A DNA stretch of 64,000 nucleotides. It comes from Dietzia natronolimnaea. Its GTDB lineage: Bacteria > Actinomycetota > Actinomycetes > Mycobacteriales > Mycobacteriaceae. The translations under genes were made by a program, and so were the position numbers. Positions 38,197 to 45,275 of the stretch are shown piece after piece. Under the pieces are notes generated by a model, which was given only the letters and a program-made list of their open reading frames with translations, was not told where the DNA came from and searched no databases. Where the stretch lies: NCBI RefSeq assembly GCF_039525805.1, contig NZ_BAAAHZ010000014.1; one strand, written 5' to 3'. Positions within the stretch are counted from its first letter, which is position 1. The number at the start of each line of letters is the position of its first letter.

Positions 38197-38277
38197 CCGG
38201 GCCAGGCGAGGCGGGGCGGGGCGGCCTCGGGCGGGGCGGGGCGGCTCGGGGCGGCTCGCGGGAGCGCGTTCGTGGCC

Positions 38278-39141
38278 TCAGCGGCCGGTGAACTTCGCCT
38301 CGCGCTTCTCCAGCGTCGCCGAGATGGCCTCCATCATGTCGGCGGAGGCGAGGAAGCCCGCGTTCCACGTGGCCACGTAGCGGTTGTTCTCGTAGATCTG
38401 TCCCTCGATGCCGCGGTTCAACACCTCGCGGGTCCCGCGGACGACGAGCGGGGGGTTGCCCGCGATCTCGGCGGCGGTGGCGTGGGCCGAGTCCAACACG
38501 CCGGCGGCGTCCTCGGCCACGTGGGTGACCAGCCCGTAGCGCAGGGCGGTCTCCGCGTCGATGTCCCGTCCGGTCAGGGCGAGCTCCCGGGTCAGCCCCT
38601 GGCCGATGATGTGGGGCAGCCGCGCGAGCGACCCCATGTCGGCCACGATCCCCACCTTGACTTCGCGGATCGAGTAGGAGGAATCGGCGGCACCGTGGCG
38701 GACGTCGCACGCGGAGATCAGGTCCACGGCGCCCCCGATGCAGCGGCCCTGGACCGCCGCGACAGTCGGGGTCTTGGCCGACGCCACCGAGTCGATGGCG
38801 CGGCGCATGTTCTCCACGAAGTCCAGGATCCGCTCGCTACGAGAGGCGTCCGGGGTCTTGTCCTGGGGCAGGAACTCCATGAACTGCGGCATCATCGCCA
38901 TCAGATCCAACCCGTAGGAGAAGTTCCGGCCCTCACCGGCGATGACGGCGGCGCGGACCTTCGGATCGGCGTCGAGTTCCGCCATCACACGGGGCATCTC
39001 CGCCCAGAAGTCGGGCCCCATACCGTTGTGGGGGCCGGGCCCGATCAGCGTCACCTGCGCGACGAACGGGTCCCGGACCCCCTTCTCGATGCGGACGGAG
39101 GAGTACTGACCGGGCGCGGCTGAGGTGTCTGGAGTGCTCAT
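38278..39141 (-). CDS. Enoyl-CoA hydratase/isomerase family protein, dienoyl-CoA isomerase-like
   Basis: 287 residues, crotonase fold. Oxyanion-hole segments are NFSYGLDLMAM (about 70–80) and AAVQGRCIGGAVDLISACD (about 126–144). The segment IREVKVGIVADMGSLARLP carries Asp at the place used by delta3,5-delta2,4-dienoyl-CoA isomerases (…VGxAADxGxLxRLP) rather than the second Glu of true hydratases. It may help degrade unsaturated fatty acids with odd double bonds. Start ATG 39141 lacks a strong Shine-Dalgarno. Confidence 0.86.
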   Translation of the reverse strand: MSTPDTSAAPGQYSSVRIEKGVRDPFVAQVTLIGPGPHNGMGPDFWAEMPRVMAELDADPKVRAAVIAGEGRNFSYGLDLMAMMPQFMEFLPQDKTPDASRSERILDFVENMRRAIDSVASAKTPTVAAVQGRCIGGAVDLISACDVRHGAADSSYSIREVKVGIVADMGSLARLPHIIGQGLTRELALTGRDIDAETALRYGLVTHVAEDAAGVLDSAHATAAEIAGNPPLVVRGTREVLNRGIEGQIYENNRYVATWNAGFLASADMMEAISATLEKREAKFTGR

Positions 39142-39164
39142 GCGCTCAGCCTGCCATGGCCTCC

Positions 39165-39371
39165 TCAGGCGCGGGCGTCAGGCATGACGAACCACAGGAT
39201 GACGTACAGCAGCACCTGCGGCCCGGGCAGCAGCAGCGAGGCCACGAACAGGACGCGGACCAACACCGGGTCCAGCCCGAAGTAGTCGGCCAGTCCGCCG
39301 CACACGCCCCCGATCCAGCGGTCCTCGGACCTGGTCAGTCGCTTGGGCTGGGAGTCTGAAGGGTAGGTCAT
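39165..39371 (-). CDS. PspC-domain membrane protein
   Basis: 68 residues. RLTRSEDRWIGGVCGGLADYFGLDPVLVRVLFV followed by a hydrophobic helix ending YVILWFVMPD is a complete PspC domain. PspC proteins sense envelope stress in phage-shock-type systems; here no pspA lies nearby. GAGGT precedes the ATG by 8 bases. Confidence 0.9.
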   Translation of the reverse strand: MTYPSDSQPKRLTRSEDRWIGGVCGGLADYFGLDPVLVRVLFVASLLLPGPQVLLYVILWFVMPDARA

Positions 39372-39528
39372 GACGTGTCACCTCGTCGTCGTCGGAAATT
39401 GGTGGCCGGGGACCTCTCCCCGATGACCTCCAGTCTCTTCCCCCGCAGCGTCCACCACATCCGGGACGGACCCCGAATCCGACCCTGAACCGCGCCTCGG
39501 GGTGGGGACGCGGGAGCGGGCGCGGACT

Positions 39529-39566
39529 CAGCTGTGGAACTCGCCCTCAGGTGTGGAACTCGCCGC
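39529..39566. repeat. 19-bp tandem duplication at the end of the SDR gene
   Basis: Two adjacent 19-bp units (39529–39547, 39548–39566) share tgtggaactcgcc. The SDR gene ends CGEFHT and the copied unit just beyond its stop would encode a similar GEFHS in another frame, so the duplication appears to have occurred over the gene end. Confidence 0.6.
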
Positions 39567-40371
39567 AGTCCACGGTGAGGGTCTGGCCGGTGATCGCCGA
39601 CGCGGCGTCCGAGAGCAGGAACACCACCGGGTCGACGATCTCGCGCTCGCCGGGCAGGCGGCGCAGGTCCATCTTCTCGGCGGTGTGGGCGTAGACGTCC
39701 TCCACGGTCCCGCCGTACTTGCCCGCCAGGTGTTCGAAGTACCCCTTGAGGGTCTCGCCGTAGATGTACCCGGGCGCCACGGTGTTGACGCGGATCCCAC
39801 GCGGTCCGAGCTCGGTGGCCAGGGAATGCCCCAGCGCGACGAGGGCCGTCTTGGCGATCTTGTAGCCGGCGTAGCGCTCGCGGGAATGGTGGATGACGGC
39901 CGAGGCCATCATCACCACGGAGCTGCTCGCGGGCGCGGCGTCGATCTGCTCCGCATCCGGGGTCTCCGCGCCCGCCTCGAGCAACGGGGTGAACTCCTGG
40001 GTGGTGCGGAGCGCGCCGAGGACCGAGAGGTCGATCCCCCGCGAGATCTGCTCGTGGTCGGTCTGGGCCAGCGGCTTCATGCTGGGTACGGCGAACGCGC
40101 TGTAGACCAGGCCGTGGACCGCATCGGTGTGCTGGGCGACGGTCTCGCGCAACGCCCGCACGGAGTCGGCCTCCGTGGCGTCCACCGCGGCGGCGATCGC
40201 GGTGCCACCGGCGGCACGGACCTCGTCGACGATCCCGTCGAGCCGGGAGGCGGTGCGGGCGGCCACGACGACGGTCGCCCCCTGTTCGGCTGCCCGCAGG
40301 GCGAGGGTCCGCCCGAAACCGGGCCCCGCTCCCACGATCACGACGGTCTTGCCCTGGAGAGATTCTGACAT
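39547..40371 (-). CDS. Short-chain dehydrogenase/reductase
   Basis: 274 residues. The nucleotide-binding glycine motif is VVIVGAGPGFGRTLALRAA (residues 9–27), with AARTASRLD after the second strand; the catalytic Tyr-X3-Lys is YAGYKIAK with a Ser about 13 residues earlier (ASAVIHH). The C-terminus ITGQTLTVDCGEFHT is SDR-like. The substrate is unknown. The gene is divergent from the Pls-like gene, 67 bp apart, so regulation may be linked. Confidence 0.88.
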   Translation of the reverse strand: MSESLQGKTVVIVGAGPGFGRTLALRAAEQGATVVVAARTASRLDGIVDEVRAAGGTAIAAAVDATEADSVRALRETVAQHTDAVHGLVYSAFAVPSMKPLAQTDHEQISRGIDLSVLGALRTTQEFTPLLEAGAETPDAEQIDAAPASSSVVMMASAVIHHSRERYAGYKIAKTALVALGHSLATELGPRGIRVNTVAPGYIYGETLKGYFEHLAGKYGGTVEDVYAHTAEKMDLRRLPGEREIVDPVVFLLSDAASAITGQTLTVDCGEFHT

Positions 40372-40426
40372 GAGTTAATAGAACCAGTTCCACCCACGCT
40401 GTGGGGGGAAGTTCACCCGACCGGGA

Positions 40427-40432
40427 TACCAT
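40427..40432 (+). promoter_or_regulatory. Putative -10 element of the Pls-like gene
   Basis: TACCAT ends exactly 6 bases before the GTG at 40439, fixing the start codon and implying a leaderless mRNA. Confidence 0.5.
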
Positions 40433-40438
40433 CCGCAC

Positions 40439-43400
40439 GTGCACACCATCCCTGAGCAGTATCTTCGCAGCTCACAGGCCCCGAGCCCCCGGACATTGCT
40501 GGACGTTCTGGGCTCCGCGGCCCAGGGTCACCCGGACGCCCCGTGCCTCGACGACGGAGCGCGCGTGTTGAGCTACCGCGAGGTGTGGGAGGAGATCCAC
40601 ACCTCGGCGCGCTGGATGCAGCAGCAGGGGGTCGGGGCGGGCGACCGGGTGGGCATCCACATGCCCTCCGGCGGCGTCGAGTTGTACCTGGCGATCCTGT
40701 CGACCCTCGCCGCCGGGGCGGCGTACGTCCCCGTGGACGTGGACGATCCGGCCGACCGCGCCGAGCTGGTGTTCGGGCAGGCGCAGGTGGCGGCCGTCTA
40801 CACCGCCCAGGGGATGCGAGTCACCGACCCCGGACGTCCGGCCGACCCGTCGCGACACCGGGCCCCCACCGTCGACGACGACTGCTGGATCATCTTCACC
40901 TCCGGCACCACCGGCCTGCCGAAGGGTGTGGCGGTGACCCACCGCAGCGCGGCCGCGTTCGTGGACGCCGAATCGCGGATCTTCCTCACCGGCGCCCCGC
41001 TCGGCCCGGGCGACCGGGTGCTGGCGGGGTTGTCCGTGGCGTTCGACGCCTCCTGCGAGGAGATGTGGTTGGCCTGGGCACACGGGGCGTGCCTGGTGCC
41101 CGCGCCCCGGTCGATCGTCAAGTCCGGGCTCGACCTGGGCCCGTGGCTGCGCGACCGCGGGATCACGGTGATCTCCACCGTCCCGACCCTGGCCTCGATA
41201 TGGCCGGAGGAGATGCTCGCCGACATCCGCCTGGTGATCCTCGGCGGCGAGGCCTGCCCGCCCGAGCTCGCCGCGCGACTCGCGGGAGACGGCCGGGAGG
41301 TCTGGAACACCTACGGGCCGACCGAGGCCACCGTGGTGGCGTGCGCGGCGCAGCTGGACGGCAGGGGTGAGGTCTCGATCGGCCTGCCGCTGGACGGATG
41401 GGACCTGGCCGTGGTCGACGCCACGGGACTGCCTGTCGGCTACGGCGAGTCCGGCGAGCTGGTGATCGGTGGCGTCGGACTGGCCCGATACCTCGACCCG
41501 GACAAGGACGCCGAGAAGTACGCGCCCATGGAGACCCTCGGGTGGGAGCGCGCCTACCGGTCCGGCGACGTCGTGCGCCTCGAGGCCGACGGCCTGTACT
41601 TCACCGGCCGCGTGGACGACCAGGTCAAGATCGGTGGACGCCGACTCGAGCTGGGTGAGGTCGACACCGCCGTGTCCGCCCTGCCCGGCGTGAGCGCGGG
41701 AGCCGCCGCGGTCAAGAAGACCGACGCGGGCCAGTCCGTGCTGGTGGCCTATCTCGTGGCCGACGACCCCGTGGGCTTCGACCTCGCCGACGCCGCCGGG
41801 ATCCTGCGCGACCGCCTGCCGGCGGGTGTGGTCCCCCGGCTGACCCTCGTCGACGAGTTGCCCACCCGCACCTCGGGGAAGGTCGACCGCGCGGCCCTGC
41901 CGTGGCCCCTCGCACAGACCTCGGCCGCCGAGACCGAGCTGGACGGCACCGACGCGTGGGTGGCCGAACTGTGGTCCTCGGCCCTCGGTGCCGACGTCTC
42001 CGGGGTGGACGAGGACTTCTTCGCACTGGGAGGGGGCTCGCTCGCCGCCGCCCACGTGGTGGTGGCGGTCCGGGAGCGCTTCCCCGGCGTCACCGTGGGG
42101 GACATCTACGACCGCCCGCGCCTGGGCGACTTCGCGGGATACCTCGACGAGCTCGAGCCGGTGGCCACGGTGGAACCGCGACACGTCAGACCGGTCGGCC
42201 GCGGTGCGCAGGTGGTGCAGGTCCTGGCGACCCTCCCGCTGCTGACGGTCACGGGGCTGCAGTGGCTCACCTGGCTGGGGATCGCCAACAACGTCGCCGC
42301 CTCCGTGGGAATCCCCTGGGCGCGCCCGGTCTCGTGGTGGGTGCTCGGGATCCTCGCGGTGTTGCTGCTGTTGCCCGCGGGCCGCACGGTGGTGACGGGG
42401 CTCCTCTGCCGGGTCCTCATGGCCGGGGTCACCCCGGGCACCTATCCGCGGGGCGGCTCGGTCCACCTTCGCCTCTGGGCGGCCGAACGGCTGGTCGAGG
42501 CCTCCGGCGTCGCCAACCTCGAGGGCGCCGGCTGGCTCACACCGTTCGCGCGGCTTCTCGGCGCGTCGATCGGCCACGGCGTGGACATGCACACCCTGCC
42601 CCCCGTCACCGGGCTGCTGACCGTGGGCGACGGAGCCTCCATCGAGCCCGAGGTCGACCTGGCCGGGCACTGGATCGACGGCGACGTCCTGCACATCGGA
42701 GCCGTGGCGATCGGCGAGAACGCGGTGGTGGGAGCCCGGTCCACACTGCTGCCCGGCGCGGTTGTCGGCAGCGGCGCGCACGTGGAGATCGGGTCCGCCG
42801 TGGTGGGCACCGTCAAGGCCGGGAAGCGCTACGCGGGCTCACCCGCCCTCAAGCGGGGCAAGCGGGGCTCGAGCTGGCCGGCCGAACCCGCACCCCGCAG
42901 TCGCGTGTGGAGCGTGATCTACCAGCTCTCGGCGGTGGCCCTCGGCGCGATGCCGCTACTCGCCCTGGCCGCCGGACTCGCGGTGGTGGCCTGGGGGGCG
43001 CGGGACGCCACGACCCCCGGCCAGCTGTTCCTGAGTACCACCCTGTGGTCGGTCCCCGGGACGCTGCTCGCGCTCGCGTTGTTCGCCGCGCTCACGCTGG
43101 TGTCGGTCCGCGCGCTCTCGGTGGGCCTCGAGGAGGGGTTCCACCCGGTTCACTCGCGCATCGCGTGGCAGGCCTGGTGCAGCGAGCGCATCATGGACGC
43201 CTCGCGGAACTGGCTGTACCCGCTCTACGCCTCGATGCTCACCCCGATGTGGCTCCGGGCGCTGGGCGCGCGGATCGGCAAGGACGTGGAGGCCTCGACC
43301 GTCCTGCTCATCCCCTCGCTCACCACCGTCCGGGACGGGGCGTTCCTCGCCGACGACACGATGGTCGCGCCGTACGAACTGGGATCGGGCTGGATGCGGT

Positions 43401-44290
43401 TGGAGCAGGCGCAGGTCGGCAAGCGCGCGTTCCTGGGCAACTCCGGAATCGCGTCCGCCGGCCGCAAGGTCCCCGCGCGCGGGCTGGTCGCCGTGCTGTC
43501 CTCCGCGCCGCAGAAGGCCAAGAAGGGCACCTCGTGGCTCGGTTCACCGCCGCAGAAATTGCCCAGGGCCGTGACCGACGGCGAGAGCGATGTGCGCACC
43601 TACCAGCCGCCCCGGCGCCTCAAGGTGGCCCGCGGCGCCTGGGAGACCCTGCGCCTGGTCCCCGTGTGGCTCTCGTTCCTGCTGCTGGTCAGCGTCCTGG
43701 TCGTGATGCAGGAGATCCACCGGGAATGGGGCTTCGGCGTCGCGGCGCTGGCCTCCGGGGTCACCCTCGCGTACGCCGGACTCGTGGCCCTGTTCGTCTC
43801 GGTGCTGGCCAAGTGGCTCCTGGTGGGCAGGATCCGCGCGGGCGAACAGCCCCTGTGGTCCTCCTTCGTGTGGCGCAACGAGGTCGCCGACTCGTTCGTC
43901 GAACTCCTGGCCGCGCCCTGGATGGCCCGCCCCGCCTCCGGCACCCCGATCCTCACCGTCATGCTGCGGCTGCTCGGGTCGCGCATCGGCCGGGGTGTGT
44001 GGTGCGAGTCCTACTGGCTCCCCGAGGCCGACCTGGTCTCCCTGGGCGACGCCGTCACCGTCAACCGCGGCTGCGTGGTGCAGACCCACCTGTTCCACGA
44101 CCGCATCATGCAGATCGACCGGGTGGACATGGCCGACGGCGCGACCCTGGGCTGCCACTGTGTGACCCTCCCGGCATCCTCGATCGGCGACGGCTCCACC
44201 GTGGGCCCGGCGTCGCTCGTCATGCGCGGCGACCGTATCCCCCCGGGCACCCGCTGGCAGGGCAACCCGATCGCGCCCTGGCGGGGCTGA
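40439..44290 (+). CDS. Pls/PosA-type membrane NRPS (poly-amino-acid synthetase-like)
   Basis: 1283 residues. Adenylation domain (about 20–490; A3 FTSGTTGLPKGVAVTH, A5 NTYGPTEATV, A7 YRSGDVV, A10 RTSGKVDRAALP with Lys481), then a carrier domain with the phosphopantetheine serine in LGGGSLAAA (about 530). Instead of condensation and thioesterase domains it has six membrane segments in three pairs (about 591–660, 825–895, 1070–1130), each pair followed by a left-handed beta-helix/acetyltransferase-like domain. This is the epsilon-poly-L-lysine synthetase layout, in which the three C-terminal domains join identical monomers. The specificity residues D203 A204 E207 S246 I267 G269 T291 V299 V300 K481 resemble lysine-type codes. 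The product is not known. GTG start with leaderless -10. Confidence 0.88.
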   Translation: MHTIPEQYLRSSQAPSPRTLLDVLGSAAQGHPDAPCLDDGARVLSYREVWEEIHTSARWMQQQGVGAGDRVGIHMPSGGVELYLAILSTLAAGAAYVPVDVDDPADRAELVFGQAQVAAVYTAQGMRVTDPGRPADPSRHRAPTVDDDCWIIFTSGTTGLPKGVAVTHRSAAAFVDAESRIFLTGAPLGPGDRVLAGLSVAFDASCEEMWLAWAHGACLVPAPRSIVKSGLDLGPWLRDRGITVISTVPTLASIWPEEMLADIRLVILGGEACPPELAARLAGDGREVWNTYGPTEATVVACAAQLDGRGEVSIGLPLDGWDLAVVDATGLPVGYGESGELVIGGVGLARYLDPDKDAEKYAPMETLGWERAYRSGDVVRLEADGLYFTGRVDDQVKIGGRRLELGEVDTAVSALPGVSAGAAAVKKTDAGQSVLVAYLVADDPVGFDLADAAGILRDRLPAGVVPRLTLVDELPTRTSGKVDRAALPWPLAQTSAAETELDGTDAWVAELWSSALGADVSGVDEDFFALGGGSLAAAHVVVAVRERFPGVTVGDIYDRPRLGDFAGYLDELEPVATVEPRHVRPVGRGAQVVQVLATLPLLTVTGLQWLTWLGIANNVAASVGIPWARPVSWWVLGILAVLLLLPAGRTVVTGLLCRVLMAGVTPGTYPRGGSVHLRLWAAERLVEASGVANLEGAGWLTPFARLLGASIGHGVDMHTLPPVTGLLTVGDGASIEPEVDLAGHWIDGDVLHIGAVAIGENAVVGARSTLLPGAVVGSGAHVEIGSAVVGTVKAGKRYAGSPALKRGKRGSSWPAEPAPRSRVWSVIYQLSAVALGAMPLLALAAGLAVVAWGARDATTPGQLFLSTTLWSVPGTLLALALFAALTLVSVRALSVGLEEGFHPVHSRIAWQAWCSERIMDASRNWLYPLYASMLTPMWLRALGARIGKDVEASTVLLIPSLTTVRDGAFLADDTMVAPYELGSGWMRLEQAQVGKRAFLGNSGIASAGRKVPARGLVAVLSSAPQKAKKGTSWLGSPPQKLPRAVTDGESDVRTYQPPRRLKVARGAWETLRLVPVWLSFLLLVSVLVVMQEIHREWGFGVAALASGVTLAYAGLVALFVSVLAKWLLVGRIRAGEQPLWSSFVWRNEVADSFVELLAAPWMARPASGTPILTVMLRLLGSRIGRGVWCESYWLPEADLVSLGDAVTVNRGCVVQTHLFHDRIMQIDRVDMADGATLGCHCVTLPASSIGDGSTVGPASLVMRGDRIPPGTRWQGNPIAPWRG

Positions 44291-44339
44291 GCGGGGCGCA
44301 CCCGGGCGGGACGCACGAGGGCAGAGGCGCCCGAGTATG

Positions 44340-44678
44340 TCAGCCGCCGGCGATCGCGCGGAGCGCCTCCAGGTGTGACCCGTAGGCCCTGCGCCCCTCC
44401 CGACTGAGCGCCAACCAGGTCCGGGGTCGCTTGCCCACGTACCCTTTGCGGACTTTGACGTACCCGGCCTTCTCGAGCACCGCGACCTGCTTGGACAGCG
44501 TCGAGTCGGACACCTCGACGGCGTCGCGGATCGTGGCGAACTCGGCGTCGTCGACCCCCGCCAGGGCGGCGACGATGGAGAACCTCACCGGCGCGTGGAT
44601 GACCTCGTCGAGCCGGTGCCGCGCGTGCCCGTCCGGCCGGGCGCCTGCGTCAGGGGCGTCGCCCTGCGGGCCGGTCAC
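44340..44678 (-). CDS. Winged-helix transcriptional regulator
   Basis: 112 residues. After a short polar N-terminus comes a wHTH: LDEVIHAPVRFSIVAALAGVDDAEFATIRDAVEVSDSTLSKQVAVLEKAGYVKVRKGYVGKRPRTWLALSREG, typical of the one-domain MarR/ArsR-like group (HTH_27). The GTG at 44678 overlaps the stop of the upstream membrane-protein gene (GTGA), so the two are co-translated; the longer frame to 45170 is inside that gene. An inverted repeat overlaps the shared promoter (45178–45213), suggesting autoregulation. Lies between the Pls-like gene and the M1 peptidase gene. Confidence 0.82.
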   Translation of the reverse strand: MTGPQGDAPDAGARPDGHARHRLDEVIHAPVRFSIVAALAGVDDAEFATIRDAVEVSDSTLSKQVAVLEKAGYVKVRKGYVGKRPRTWLALSREGRRAYGSHLEALRAIAGG

Positions 44679-45124
44679 CGGGCGGCACCCCGGCGTGCGA
44701 TGCGCGCGGCGGCGATCAGTCCGGGCACCGCCACCAGCACCGCACCGAGGAGGTACCACCAGGGGGTGAGGCCGATCGTGGTGCGGATGACGTGCAAACC
44801 GGTGACGACGACGAGGACCACCACGCCGGAGCCCGCGACCCCCCAGAGGTACGTCCGGGCCGAACCACGGGGACTGGCGCCGATCGATCGCCGCTGCCAG
44901 AAGATCACGGCGAACAGCAGCACCACGTACGGCACCATCGCCCAGTTGGAGAACATGATCGCGATGGTCCCGGCACCCATCACCACCGCGATGACGGCGG
45001 CGAACCAGGCGAAGACCCGGGCGTCGCGCGTGGAGCTCACCGGCGGGCGACCCTCGACCTCCGCCAGGAGCCGGGCGGCCTCGGCGCGATCGAGCTCGCC
45101 GGTGGTGCGGTTCTCCGTGGTCAT
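44675..45124 (-). CDS. Four-helix membrane protein paired with winged-helix regulator
   Basis: 149 residues. A charged N-terminus (about 1–40, TGELDRAEAARLLAEVEGRPP) precedes four hydrophobic segments, arranged as two pairs. Such membrane proteins are often encoded directly before wHTH regulators of this type and may sense an envelope signal. AAGGTG precedes the ATG at 45124; the frame to 45199 crosses the promoter and is rejected. No enzymatic motif seen. Confidence 0.72.
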   Translation of the reverse strand: MTTENRTTGELDRAEAARLLAEVEGRPPVSSTRDARVFAWFAAVIAVVMGAGTIAIMFSNWAMVPYVVLLFAVIFWQRRSIGASPRGSARTYLWGVAGSGVVVLVVVTGLHVIRTTIGLTPWWYLLGAVLVAVPGLIAAARIARRGAAR

Positions 45125-45177
45125 GACGACACCTTCGTCGTGACGGTCCCGGGAGTGTCCACCCGGGCAATGACTAG

Positions 45178-45213
45178 ACCATAGGCAACTACTTTCCACT
45201 TTGGCAAGTAGTT
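45178..45213 (-). promoter_or_regulatory. Promoter with overlapping inverted-repeat operator
   Basis: Minus-strand TTGCCA (45202–45207) and TATGGT (45178–45183) are spaced 18 bp. AACTACTT (45187–45194) and AAGTAGTT (45206–45213) form an 8-bp inverted repeat, 11 bp apart, across the spacer and -35. This is a good operator for the winged-helix protein encoded downstream. The divergent M1 peptidase gene starts 63 bp away and could also be affected. Confidence 0.65.
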
Positions 45214-45259
45214 TCTGCCGCCCGGCCGCCGGGGGCGGTGCCGATCACCCCGGGTCCAC

Positions 45260-45265
45260 TACACT
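45260..45265 (+). promoter_or_regulatory. Putative -10 element of M1 peptidase gene
   Basis: TACACT ends 10 bases before the ATG at 45276, implying a leader of only a few bases. Confidence 0.4.
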
Positions 45266-45275
45266 CGCGCAGGTC

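Noticed and set aside
40472..42781. 769-codon minus-strand open frame opposite the Pls-like gene
   Set aside because: Shadow of the adenylation-domain coding sequence; no recognisable domain.
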